64,000 bases of DNA from Parvibaculum sp040216885. Lineage in GTDB: Bacteria; Pseudomonadota; Alphaproteobacteria; Parvibaculales; Parvibaculaceae. This document shows positions 22,297 to 31,208 of the stretch, one piece after another. Both the position numbers and the translations under genes were made by a program. The stretch spans positions 1 through 64,000 of the forward strand of contig JAVJOG010000002.1 in NCBI GenBank assembly GCA_040216885.1, in the 5' to 3' direction. The notes under the pieces are model-generated. The model was given only the letters and a program-made list of their open reading frames with translations. It was not told the origin of the DNA and did not search any database. The number at the start of each line of letters is the position of its first letter. The stretch's first letter is position 1.

Positions 22297-23474
22297 CAAG
22301 CCGGAGACGCCTCAAGAATCTCCAGCACTGCGCGCGCGGCGCGCCGGCTTGGCGCCTCGCCGCCGACACCAATCCGGTCCCTGAGTTCGTCCAGATCGGC
22401 CAATGCCCGGGCCCGCTCCGGTGTGTCGTGCAGCAACGGTGCTAGTCCTTCGGCCAACGCTTCAGGTGTACAGCGGAACTGCAGGTATTCGCGCACCGAC
22501 GGCCGGTCGAGAATGAGATTGACCAGAACGACGGAGGGAATCTTCAGAATTCTGAGCGCAAACCAGCCGACGGCGGCCTCTGCCCGATAGGCAATCACCA
22601 TCGGAACACGGGCAAGACCGAGTTCCAGCGAAACGGTGCCGGAGGCGGCGAGCGCGGCGGTGGCGGCATCGAATGCCGCGCGCTTCTCCATCTCCTCCTC
22701 GACGATCACGACTTCGACAGGCCAGCTCGCGACTGCCGTTTCCACGCGCTCGCGAACATGCGGCACGACCGGCAAGACGACACGCAGGCCCGATGTATCA
22801 GCCGCGATGCGGCGTACCGTGTCGCCGAAGATGCCGATCAGATGCTTGACCTCGTTGAGGCGGCTGCCCGGCAACACAAGCAGCAGCGGCACGCCTGGCG
22901 GTATCCCGCGCGCGGCGCGAAAGCGCTCGCCGGCACCGGGTTCAGGTACGCGATTTATCGCGGGATGCCCGACATAAACGCAATCGACTCCGACAGTGCG
23001 CAGAAAAGCCGGCTCGAACGGGAGCAGCGCCAGGACACGACGGACATATTTTTTCATGGCGCGCGCGCGGCCTCGCCGCCAGGCCCAGACGCTTGGCAGC
23101 ACATAGTCAATGATCGGAATGGATGGTGCGCGGCGTGCCACACGGCGCGCCACCAGATGCGTAAACTCCGGACTGTCGATGACAATCAGGATTTCAGGCT
23201 TTTCGGCAACGGCGTGGTTCACCGTCTGGCGAATACGTTTGAGAATCGCCGGCAGCCTCGGAACGATCTCGCGCGGCCCCATTACGGAGATATCCGTCAT
23301 CGGGAAAATCGACGCGATCCCTTCTGCCGTCATGCGGGTACCGCCAACACCGGAAAAGCGAACGCGGCCGCCGGTCATTTCCTTCAACGCCGCCATCAGC
23401 TCGCCACCCAATGCATCGCCGGACGGTTCGCCGGCCACCAGCATGATATGGGGTACGGCGGCGCTCACGTTCAT
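22296..23474 (-). CDS. lpxB: Lipid-A-disaccharide synthase
   Basis: A 392-residue peripheral membrane GT-B-like glycosyltransferase joining UDP-2,3-diacylglucosamine and lipid X into the lipid A disaccharide. Signatures: MLVAGEPSGDALGG at the N-terminus, IDSPEFTHLVARR, LPFEPAFL, YVGHP, and LLVLPGSRLNEVKHL. Its ATG overlaps the lpxI stop as ATGA, so the two sequential pathway steps are translationally coupled. It is the last gene of the long minus-strand envelope cluster. Confidence 0.96.
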   Translation of the reverse strand: MNVSAAVPHIMLVAGEPSGDALGGELMAALKEMTGGRVRFSGVGGTRMTAEGIASIFPMTDISVMGPREIVPRLPAILKRIRQTVNHAVAEKPEILIVIDSPEFTHLVARRVARRAPSIPIIDYVLPSVWAWRRGRARAMKKYVRRVLALLPFEPAFLRTVGVDCVYVGHPAINRVPEPGAGERFRAARGIPPGVPLLLVLPGSRLNEVKHLIGIFGDTVRRIAADTSGLRVVLPVVPHVRERVETAVASWPVEVVIVEEEMEKRAAFDAATAALAASGTVSLELGLARVPMVIAYRAEAAVGWFALRILKIPSVVLVNLILDRPSVREYLQFRCTPEALAEGLAPLLHDTPERARALADLDELRDRIGVGGEAPSRRAARAVLEILEASPA

Positions 23475-24340
23475 CGGCCCGCCTCCGCGATGCGGGTAGC
23501 TCCGAGACCTATAACAAAAAGGCCGTGCGCATCGGCGGCGCGGGCTACAGCCTCACCGTCGACGATGAGCGCACCGCCTGCCTCGACGGCAATTCCGGCA
23601 AGGCCGGCGGCGGCGGCGTTCTCGACGGTCCTGACGCCGATGGTCGGCATATCGACGCGGCGTTCCTGGCCGGGCTTCGTCAGCTTGACCAGCACACCCT
23701 CAAGCGCGCCAAGCCGCCCGCGCATGGCGGGATCCATGGCCGCGACGCGCGCCAGCATGACGTCGGTTCCCGCATCGTCTTCGGTCGCGACGACGGCGCC
23801 GCGACAGGCAACGGCCCCCTGACCGACATCGCGCGTGCCGACATCCAGCGCCGCCCGAATGGCCGCGTCGATATCGGCCTCGTGTTCCGGCGCCGGTGCG
23901 GCCTTCGTCAGCACCGCTTCGGGTGCCAGCAAGCCCTCCGCCACCTCGTGCGCGCCGATGACATGCAGACCGTGGTCCTTTTCGAGATAGTCGGCAATGC
24001 CGCGCAACAAACCATCATCACCCTGCGCCAGCCAGCGCACCAGACGGGGCAGCAGTTTGATACCGGCGAAGTCGAGCCCGATCTTCGACAAGTCCGGCCG
24101 GTTGATCCCGCCGATCAGCACGATGTCCTTGCAGCCGTTCTCCTTCAGCAGGCGAAGGAACTCGCCATGCGCGCCGATGCGGACATGCGCATGGGGAAAG
24201 CGCTCTATATCCTTGCTGACATCGTCGTCGATCGCGACGATGAAGACGTCTCGTCCCGCGGCGACGGCAACTTCGGCAAGCGCGGCAGGCAGCGGGCCGC
24301 GGCCGGCCACGATCCCGAGCTTTCTGGGTCTATCGGTCAT
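23471..24340 (-). CDS. lpxI: UDP-2,3-diacylglucosamine pyrophosphatase LpxI
   Basis: A 289-residue member of the LpxI (DUF1009) family, the alphaproteobacterial replacement for LpxH. It hydrolyses UDP-2,3-diacylglucosamine to lipid X. Recognisable segments are LGIVAGRGPLPAALAEVA, DIVLIGGINRPDL, IGAHEVAEGLLAPEGVL-like sequence, and DMPTIGVRTVENAAAAGL near the C-terminus with the acidic residues of the active site. It lies between lpxA and lpxB, in pathway order. Confidence 0.94.
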   Translation of the reverse strand: MTDRPRKLGIVAGRGPLPAALAEVAVAAGRDVFIVAIDDDVSKDIERFPHAHVRIGAHGEFLRLLKENGCKDIVLIGGINRPDLSKIGLDFAGIKLLPRLVRWLAQGDDGLLRGIADYLEKDHGLHVIGAHEVAEGLLAPEAVLTKAAPAPEHEADIDAAIRAALDVGTRDVGQGAVACRGAVVATEDDAGTDVMLARVAAMDPAMRGRLGALEGVLVKLTKPGQERRVDMPTIGVRTVENAAAAGLAGIAVEAGGALIVDGEAVARAADAHGLFVIGLGATRIAEAGR

Positions 24341-24368
24341 GGCGGTGGCGCATCGGGGTCACCCCGGC

Positions 24369-25169
24369 TCAGGCCGCCCGGTCGTGTCTGGGCATGCAAA
24401 TCGCCCGATCCGATTCCGCGCGAATAAAATCGACGATCTCCATCACTTCAGGCTCGTCGGCGAAACGGTCGGCTACGCGTTCCAGCCGGTCGCGCAATGT
24501 TCCGTCTTCCGCAAAGAGAACACCATATGCCTCGCGCATGGCATGTATCCGGTCGCGTGAAAATCCGCGGCGCTTCAGGCCGATCAAATTCAGGCCCATC
24601 AGTACGGCGCGGTTGCCGACGACGAGACCATAAGGAATGACGTCGTTCTCCACGGCACTCATGCCGCCGATAAACGCATGTTTGCCGACGCGGCCAAACT
24701 GATGGAGTGCGGCACCGCCGCCGAAGATGACATAATCGCCGATCTTGCAATGGCCAGCGAGCATCACATTGTTCGAGAAGACGACGTGATCGCCGACGAT
24801 GGAATCGTGTCCGACATGCGAACCGGCCAGAAAGGCACAGCTATTGCCGATTCTGGTGATCATGCCGCCGCCCTCGGTGCCGGGATTCATCGTCACGTGT
24901 TCGCGGATGAGATTGTTCGAGCCGATTTCGAGCCGGCTGGGCTCCCCCTTGTACTTGAGATCCTGCGGCGCATGACCGATGGTCGCGAAAGGAAACACCT
25001 GCGTTCCCGTTCCGATGCTCGTCCGGCCCTCGATGACGACATGCGAGTGCAGAACGACGCCATCTCCCAGAACGACATGAGGGCCTACAACACAATACGG
25101 CCCCACCTTCACATCCGGGGCAAGCCGCGCTTTCGCGTCGACAGTGGCGGTCGGGTGAACTTCCGTCAT
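24369..25169 (-). CDS. lpxA: UDP-N-acetylglucosamine acyltransferase
   Basis: A 266-residue left-handed beta-helix protein built from hexapeptide repeats (VHPTATVDAKARLAPDVKVG, IGTGTQVFPFATIGHAPQD) with a helical C-terminal domain. It catalyses the first lipid A step, O-acylation of UDP-GlcNAc. The catalytic histidine is in the SHVGHDSIVGDHV region. The ATG at 25169 (MTEVHPTA) overlaps the fabZ TGA as ATGA; the longer frame to 25208 lies inside fabZ and is rejected. Confidence 0.96.
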   Translation of the reverse strand: MTEVHPTATVDAKARLAPDVKVGPYCVVGPHVVLGDGVVLHSHVVIEGRTSIGTGTQVFPFATIGHAPQDLKYKGEPSRLEIGSNNLIREHVTMNPGTEGGGMITRIGNSCAFLAGSHVGHDSIVGDHVVFSNNVMLAGHCKIGDYVIFGGGAALHQFGRVGKHAFIGGMSAVENDVIPYGLVVGNRAVLMGLNLIGLKRRGFSRDRIHAMREAYGVLFAEDGTLRDRLERVADRFADEPEVMEIVDFIRAESDRAICMPRHDRAA

Positions 25170-25642
25170 TTCTTTGCCTGATCGGCAATCATGGCGCCGA
25201 GATCGCACTCGGCGACGAGTTGACCGTTGACGCGCCCCTCGCCGTGATACTTCCAGACGGTCCCGCGGCTCTGCAGTTTGGTTACATGAACATGCAGGAC
25301 GTCGCCCGGAACGACGGGCTTGCGAAAGCGCGCGCGGTCGACCGTCATGAAATATACAAGCTGGTTGGTGCCCGATGTACCGAGGTGATTGATGACGAGC
25401 GCCCCGGCCGTTTGCGCCATCGCTTCGACAATCAGAACACCGGGCATGACCGGATAGCCGGGGAAATGCCCCTGAAAAAAGGGTTCGTTGTTGGTGACGT
25501 TCTTGATGCCGATCGCCGACTGGTCACCTTTCATTTCGATAATGCCGTCGATCATCAGCATCGGATAGCGATGCGGAAGAAGTTCCAGAACGCGCTGAAT
25601 ATCGGCGCTGTCGAGCGCTTTCGCCACCTCTGCCTCGCTCAT
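25166..25642 (-). CDS. fabZ: (3R)-hydroxyacyl-ACP dehydratase
   Basis: A 158-residue hot-dog-fold enzyme dehydrating beta-hydroxyacyl-ACP in fatty acid elongation, competing with LpxA/LpxD for the same acyl pool. The catalytic His59 and Glu73 are in GHFPGYPVMPGVLIVEAMAQ. LLPHRYPMLMID near the N-terminus is canonical. It overlaps lpxA by four bases and lies 54 bases after lpxD, the conserved fabZ position. Confidence 0.97.
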   Translation of the reverse strand: MSEAEVAKALDSADIQRVLELLPHRYPMLMIDGIIEMKGDQSAIGIKNVTNNEPFFQGHFPGYPVMPGVLIVEAMAQTAGALVINHLGTSGTNQLVYFMTVDRARFRKPVVPGDVLHVHVTKLQSRGTVWKYHGEGRVNGQLVAECDLGAMIADQAKK

Positions 25643-25696
25643 GCCTCGTATCCTTCCAGTATCCGTATCGGGTTTTCACTGTATTCCGTCATCAAG

Positions 25697-26758
25697 TCAC
25701 GTCGCGCTATTGCCGGACGGTTTGGGCCGTCTTCCGAGCTTCCGCAATTCGACAATTTCGCGGCGCCACTCGGCGATGGGACGCGCCGGAGCACCGCCAT
25801 ATTGCTGGCCGGCCGCAACATCCTGCACGACGCCCCCGCGCGCGGCGATCTGCGCGCCGGAGTTGATCGTCAGATGGCCGGCGACGCCCACTTGCGCCGC
25901 CAGTACCACGAAATCTCCGAGCTTCACACTCCCCGCGATACCGGTCTGGGCAACGATGATGCAGTGACGTCCGATTTCCACGTTGTGACCGATCTGCACA
26001 AGATTGTCGATCTTGGTTCCCTCGCCGATCACCGTGTCGGGGCCAGCACCGCGATCCACCGTCGAATTGGCGCCGATCTCCACATCGTCCTGGATGATGA
26101 CACGGCCGAGCTGAGGCACCTTCTCGTGCTTCGGCAGCCCCATTGCAAAGCCGAATCCGTCCTGCCCGATACGGACGCCCGGATGCAATATCACGCGGTC
26201 GCCGACATGGGCGTGGCTGATCGTGACGTTGGAACCAATCGAGCAATCCTTGCCGATTGTGCATGCCTTGCCGATGTTGGCATTTGCAGCGATGATCGTC
26301 TTGTCGCCGATTTCGACATGAGCGCCGATCGACGCGCCGGGTTCCACCGTTACGCCGGCGCCAAGTTTCGCCGTCGGATGCACAGCCGCCCTGGGATCGA
26401 TCCGCGCGGGCTCTCCGAATGTGTCCGCTCCCCTTATCGTTTCGGGATAGAACATCTGCGCCGCCAGGGCATACGCTCGATATGGCTGCTCAGACAGGAG
26501 CAACGCAACGCCCGCGGGCGCGCGGTCCGCGAAACGCGGGTGAACGATGCAGGCACCCGCTTCGGTCGCCTCGAACCGGGCTATATATTTGGGATTGTCG
26601 AGAAAACTCAGATCGTCGGGGCCAGCCGACTCCAGCGAGGCGACGCTCAGCACTTCACGTGCGCCATCCACACCCGGCGCAAGCGTCGCGCCAATACGCG
26701 CGGCGATATCGCCGAGCGTGCACGGGCCGCTATTCGCGAAGAAGCGTTTATCCGCCAT
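25697..26758 (-). CDS. lpxD: UDP-3-O-acylglucosamine N-acyltransferase
   Basis: A 353-residue acyltransferase for the third lipid A step. The N-terminal uridine-binding domain (about 1-110, with FLDNPKYIARFE) is followed by a long beta-helix of hexapeptide repeats (GVTVEPGASIGAHVEIG and onward) and a short C-terminal helix. The catalytic histidine is in LVQIGHNVEIGRH. It is transcribed after the skp homologue and before fabZ. Confidence 0.96.
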   Translation of the reverse strand: MADKRFFANSGPCTLGDIAARIGATLAPGVDGAREVLSVASLESAGPDDLSFLDNPKYIARFEATEAGACIVHPRFADRAPAGVALLLSEQPYRAYALAAQMFYPETIRGADTFGEPARIDPRAAVHPTAKLGAGVTVEPGASIGAHVEIGDKTIIAANANIGKACTIGKDCSIGSNVTISHAHVGDRVILHPGVRIGQDGFGFAMGLPKHEKVPQLGRVIIQDDVEIGANSTVDRGAGPDTVIGEGTKIDNLVQIGHNVEIGRHCIIVAQTGIAGSVKLGDFVVLAAQVGVAGHLTINSGAQIAARGGVVQDVAAGQQYGGAPARPIAEWRREIVELRKLGRRPKPSGNSAT

Positions 26759-26805
26759 GGCCGTCGCATATCGGCGGCCGCATCCCGGCGCGCCTCTCCG
26801 TCAGA

Positions 26806-27408
26806 TCAGTTGTCGTTCTTCTGCTGCGCCTGAAGCTCGGCGAGCGAAACCGGCTTCACCTCGACCGTCGTCAGTTTCTCGTTAAGGCGTTTCAGAACTT
26901 CGGCCGATATGTCGAGATCGGAACCGCCCGCGACGATCACCGACTGATCGAAGAGCACCGTCCCGCCCTTTTCCTTCATGACCTCGGCAAAAATCGGACG
27001 CAGCGCCGCTTCGACCTTGGCATTGGCCTGCTGGACGCCCAGTTGAAGTGCCTGCCCCTTTTCCTGCATCGATTGCTGGTGTTCCATTTCGTTCTTCTGC
27101 AACGCCTGGAACTTCTTCTGGAGATCTTCCTGCGAAAGCAGCGCCCGGTCATCGCTCAGCTTCTTTGCATCCGCCTGAAGCTTCTCTTCCGCCTTCGTGC
27201 TTTCAGCCTGCAGTTTCTTCGCCTGTTCCTGGAACTGGGTACGGATACTCTGACCTACCTTCGACTGCGCAAACACCGCCTCGGTGTTGACGATCAATAT
27301 GACGGCGGGACCCGCCGCCAGGGCCGACCCGACCGCCACCGGCGCGGCGGACAACGACAAGACGGCGATGGCCGCAAGGGTACGCGTAACTACAGACTTC
27401 AACTTCAT
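26806..27408 (-). CDS. skp: OmpH/Skp-family periplasmic chaperone
   Basis: A 200-residue protein with a cleavable signal peptide (about residues 1-31, TLAAIAVLSLSAAPVAVGSALA) and a long Lys/Gln/Glu-rich coiled coil (about 55-125), typical of Skp, which holds unfolded outer-membrane proteins. I chose the ATG at 27408 (MKLKSVVTRTL), with AAGGA ten bases upstream, over the ATG at 27438. Its place directly after bamA and before lpxD is the conserved arrangement. Confidence 0.9.
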   Translation of the reverse strand: MKLKSVVTRTLAAIAVLSLSAAPVAVGSALAAGPAVILIVNTEAVFAQSKVGQSIRTQFQEQAKKLQAESTKAEEKLQADAKKLSDDRALLSQEDLQKKFQALQKNEMEHQQSMQEKGQALQLGVQQANAKVEAALRPIFAEVMKEKGGTVLFDQSVIVAGGSDLDISAEVLKRLNEKLTTVEVKPVSLAELQAQQKNDN

Positions 27409-27462
27409 CTCAAAGCATCCTTGTTGCATAGGTTTCATGCGTGCCTGCCGAGCCGGCGCACA

Positions 27463-29814
27463 TCAGAAAGACGTTCCGGCGCTGAAGCGGAACGACTCCC
27501 TCTCGTCATAGGGTTCATCCAGAAGCACATTCGCGAAATCGAGGCGGATCGGTCCAAACGGCGACTGCCAGTAGAGGCTGAGACCAACCGAGGCACGCGG
27601 CGCAAAGTCGTCGACGACACCCGGATAGATCGTGCCGTCGAAGTCGGAATAGCCGATATACCCGGCATCGGCGAAAACCGAGGTCCGGACACCCAGCGCC
27701 TCCGGCAGTCCGTTTGGAAACGAAAGTTCCGAGGTTCCGAAAATGAAAGCCTTGGCGCCCACGGCGTCTCTGTTCGGCGACAAAACGTCCCGTGGACCGA
27801 CGCCGGCGCGGGCAAACCCGCGGATCGTGTTGCCGCCTTTGAAGAAGTGATCGTTGAGTTCGACGTCCTCGCCGAGTCCCTGAACATAACCACCATCGAG
27901 GCGCCAGCTTGTGAGGAAATCCTCGGCGATCTCGTAGTAATACCGCGTCAGCACTTCAGTCGAGACATAGCGAACCGTACCGCCCAAGCCGGCGAAGTTC
28001 TGCGTGAACAGGAAGTCCCAGCCGCCGGTCGGCTCAACGGGATCGTTGCGGTTGTCGTAGTAGTAATCGTAGCCGGCGATCGACCGGTAGTCGCTGCCTT
28101 CCGCCGCCTTCACTGCGGGTGACACACAAAATGGGGCATTCAATCCGTTACACGCGGGATATCGAACATTAAAAATCTCGTCGAAACGGAACTGGTAGCG
28201 GGCCAGAAAGCGGCTCTTTTCGGACAGCGGGAAGCCAAACCTGAAACCGAATCCCTGCGACCGGGAGTCGAACGACGACTCGTTCTGGAAATTGGTTTCG
28301 CTGCCGAAGATGTCAATGCCGCCGACCAGATCGCGATCCAGCAAGTAGGGGTCGGTGTAGTGAAACTCGATCAACTGGCGGCGCTTCGACAACGACAAGG
28401 CGGTGCTCAACTGGAGGCCGCGGCCGAGGAAGTTGCGTTCCGACAGCTGGATACCTGCGACGGCGTTGTCGAGCGTCGAGAAGCCGGCGCTCAACGACAA
28501 CGAGCCGGTCGACTGCTCCTGAACGTCGACGTTCAGGATCGTCTTGTCGGGCGCGGTGCCCGGGTCCTGCGTCACGGTTACCCTGGAGAAGTATTGCAGG
28601 GCACGGATATTTTTCTCCGAATTGTCGAGCAGCACCTTGTTGAAAGCGTCGCCTTCGGACATCCGCATTTGCCGCCGGACGACCTTGTCGAGCGTGCGTG
28701 AGTTGCCAGTGATGTTGATGCGTTCGACATAGACGCGCGGGCCCTCGGTGATCTGGAACGTCATGTCGATGACGCGCTCGTCCTTGCGGCGGCTGACGCG
28801 CGGCCGGACTTCCGCGAACGCATAGCCGCTCGTGCCGGCGGCGAAGGTCAAGGCGTCGATCGTCTTGTCGATCAGCCCGGCGTTGTAGATTTCGCCGGTC
28901 TTGGCAAGCACCAGCGATTCAAGCTCCGCCTGATCGAGCTTGTCGATCGTCGTCGTCACCTTGACATCGCCGAACTCATAGATTTCCCCTTCATCCACTG
29001 TGAAGGTGATGTAGAAGGCCGCATCGTCGCGGCTTAGATCCGCAACCGCCGAAACGACGCGGAAGTCGGCATAACCGCGCTGCAAATAATGTCGGCGCAG
29101 CAATTCACGGTCATAGGTCAGACGGTCGGGATCGTAGGTGTCCGAAGACGACAGGAACTTCCACCATGCGGATTCGCCGGTCGAGATTATCTCGCGCAGC
29201 TTTCCGTCGCTGAACTGCGTGTTGCCGATGAAGTTGATCGAGGCAATTTTCGTTTTCGGACCCTCGGTGATCTCGAAGACGAGATCGACTCGGTTCTGCG
29301 GCAATTGAATTACTTTCGGCTCGACCGAGGCGGAGAACCGACCTCCACGCCGATAGAGCTCGATCAAGCGCGAGACGTCGCCCTGCACCTTGGCCCGCGT
29401 GTAGACGACACGCGGCTGAAGCTGAACTTCCTTTTTCAGGTCCTCTTCCTTGAGCGCGCTGTTGCCCTCGAAGGCGACGCGATTGACGATCGGGTTTTCG
29501 ACGACCGACACGATGAGGCGGTTGCCTTCCTGACGCATCGTTATGTCGGCAAACAGACCGGTATCGAAAAGCTGCTTGAGAGAGGCATCAGCGATCGCCG
29601 GGTCATAGGCCATGCCCTCCCGGATGATCATGTAGGACCGCACCGTTTCGGACTCGATGCGCTGGTTACCCTGTACGGTAATCTGGGTGATGACCGGCCC
29701 AGCGATTGCCTCCTGGGCATGCGCCGCACCCGAAAGCGTCCAGGCCATGACAAGCGCGCCGACGAAAATGCCGACATTCGCAATTCCGGTCAAAAATCCG
29801 GTTAGTCGCCCCAT
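27463..29814 (-). CDS. bamA: Outer membrane protein assembly factor BamA
   Basis: A 783-residue Omp85 protein. A signal peptide (about residues 1-34, ending GAAHAQE) is followed by five POTRA domains (ITQITVQGNQRIESETV, NRVAFEGNSALKEEDL, IASINFIGNTQFSDGKL, EFGDVKVTTTIDKLDQ, VERINITGNSRTLDKVV) and a C-terminal 16-strand barrel ending in Phe (FRFSAGTSF). It inserts beta-barrel proteins into the outer membrane. The ATG at 29814 has AGGGGA nearby; the frame's extension to 29862 is unsupported. Confidence 0.96.
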   Translation of the reverse strand: MGRLTGFLTGIANVGIFVGALVMAWTLSGAAHAQEAIAGPVITQITVQGNQRIESETVRSYMIIREGMAYDPAIADASLKQLFDTGLFADITMRQEGNRLIVSVVENPIVNRVAFEGNSALKEEDLKKEVQLQPRVVYTRAKVQGDVSRLIELYRRGGRFSASVEPKVIQLPQNRVDLVFEITEGPKTKIASINFIGNTQFSDGKLREIISTGESAWWKFLSSSDTYDPDRLTYDRELLRRHYLQRGYADFRVVSAVADLSRDDAAFYITFTVDEGEIYEFGDVKVTTTIDKLDQAELESLVLAKTGEIYNAGLIDKTIDALTFAAGTSGYAFAEVRPRVSRRKDERVIDMTFQITEGPRVYVERINITGNSRTLDKVVRRQMRMSEGDAFNKVLLDNSEKNIRALQYFSRVTVTQDPGTAPDKTILNVDVQEQSTGSLSLSAGFSTLDNAVAGIQLSERNFLGRGLQLSTALSLSKRRQLIEFHYTDPYLLDRDLVGGIDIFGSETNFQNESSFDSRSQGFGFRFGFPLSEKSRFLARYQFRFDEIFNVRYPACNGLNAPFCVSPAVKAAEGSDYRSIAGYDYYYDNRNDPVEPTGGWDFLFTQNFAGLGGTVRYVSTEVLTRYYYEIAEDFLTSWRLDGGYVQGLGEDVELNDHFFKGGNTIRGFARAGVGPRDVLSPNRDAVGAKAFIFGTSELSFPNGLPEALGVRTSVFADAGYIGYSDFDGTIYPGVVDDFAPRASVGLSLYWQSPFGPIRLDFANVLLDEPYDERESFRFSAGTSF

Positions 29815-29903
29815 CCTGTCCCCTGCCTGTCTTGATGCACCGGCCGAAGGCCGGCGCCACAACCAATTCCACGCTCGCCGTCAGCCGACGAAATGTGAAG
29901 CAA

Positions 29904-31070
29904 TCAACTAAAAAGCCCTGTCAGAAACGAAAAGACCTGAAGATGAACCAGGTCATTCCATGTCGCGAAGACCATCAGCATCATCACCAGCGCAAGGCCG
30001 ATGCGAAAGCCGTATTCCTGCGCCTGCTCACCAAGAGGCCGCCCGCGAATGCCCTCAACCGCATAGTACAGAAGATGTCCGCCATCAAGCAGCGGCACCG
30101 GAAAGAGATTGAGCAATCCGATACTGACCGACAACACGGCGACCATGCTCAAGAGCGCCATAAAGCCGATTGTCGCTACCTGACCCGATACTTGCGCAAT
30201 CCCCAGAACACCTCGCAATTGATCGGCAGGCTCGCGGCCTGTCACGATGCCGCCGAGATAGCTCAGCGTTCTTTCCGCGACAAACCATGTTTCCCTGGCA
30301 CCCAGCCAGAGCGCGTTCACGGGATCGCTGCGGACAATTTCGATATTGCCGGCGCCGCCGTGACGCTGGATACCGAGCCGCGCTATCCGATGGACATTGC
30401 CGAAATTGTCGACGACTTCCTGAACTTCAGGCTTTGCGCGGATCGGAACCTCGATACCGCCACGATCGACTCGAAAATCCAGCTCCGATGAGCTGGTCGA
30501 AACGATGCGCTGCATCTCTTCAAAGCTCGCCACCGGACTGCCGTCGATCGAGACGATCCGGTCCCCGACGACAAACCCTGCCGCCGCCGCGGGGCTGTCC
30601 GGCACGATATCGTCCACGATGGGCGTTGCCACCGTTCGTCCGACGAAGGTGAAAATACAAGCAAAGACAACCGTTGCCAGAATGAAATTGGCAATCGGCC
30701 CGGCCGCCACAATCGCCGCGCGCTGCCGCAGAGGCTTGAAGTGAAAAAGGTGCTCCTGATCGGCGGCGGATACCTGCGCAAGACGCTCGCGATCGGGAAC
30801 GCTCGCGGCATTTTCGTCGCCGGCGAACTTCACGTAGCCGCCAAGTGGAATCCAGCTCACCTTCCAGCGCGTACCATGCCTGTCGTTCCAGCCGAGGATT
30901 TCGCGGCCAAAACCGATCGAGAAGGTGTCCACCTTCACACCGCACCACCGCGCCACAAGGAAATGCCCCAGCTCGTGAAAAAAGACGACAACCGTCAACA
31001 CGAACAGGAAGGGGATCACGTAGCTTCCGAGCGATCCTCCGAAACCACCGATACTTGAAAGAAAATCCAT
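29904..31070 (-). CDS. rseP: Site-2 intramembrane zinc metalloprotease RseP/MmpA
   Basis: A 388-residue polytopic protease. The zinc motif HELGH is at residues 32-36 in the first membrane helix, and LDGGHLLYY with the third ligand region is near the C-terminus. A PDZ domain lies between (about 125-215, DSPAAAAGFVVGDRIVSIDG). It carries out regulated intramembrane proteolysis, for example of anti-sigma factors or, in Caulobacter, PodJ. The frame extends to a TTG at 31079, but the ATG at 31070 is the likely start. It is located between dxr and bamA as in most alphaproteobacteria. Confidence 0.94.
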   Translation of the reverse strand: MDFLSSIGGFGGSLGSYVIPFLFVLTVVVFFHELGHFLVARWCGVKVDTFSIGFGREILGWNDRHGTRWKVSWIPLGGYVKFAGDENAASVPDRERLAQVSAADQEHLFHFKPLRQRAAIVAAGPIANFILATVVFACIFTFVGRTVATPIVDDIVPDSPAAAAGFVVGDRIVSIDGSPVASFEEMQRIVSTSSSELDFRVDRGGIEVPIRAKPEVQEVVDNFGNVHRIARLGIQRHGGAGNIEIVRSDPVNALWLGARETWFVAERTLSYLGGIVTGREPADQLRGVLGIAQVSGQVATIGFMALLSMVAVLSVSIGLLNLFPVPLLDGGHLLYYAVEGIRGRPLGEQAQEYGFRIGLALVMMLMVFATWNDLVHLQVFSFLTGLFS

Positions 31071-31208
31071 CGCGTTCAAGCTATTGTCCCACTCATACCG
31101 ATCCCGACCGGCCGAATTTCCGGCCGCCGGATCGTTTCCCCCGACACGCGTCTACCACCGCCCGCCTTGCGCCGGCGCCCTGCGGCCACCCAAGGGGCCC
31201 AGCCTACG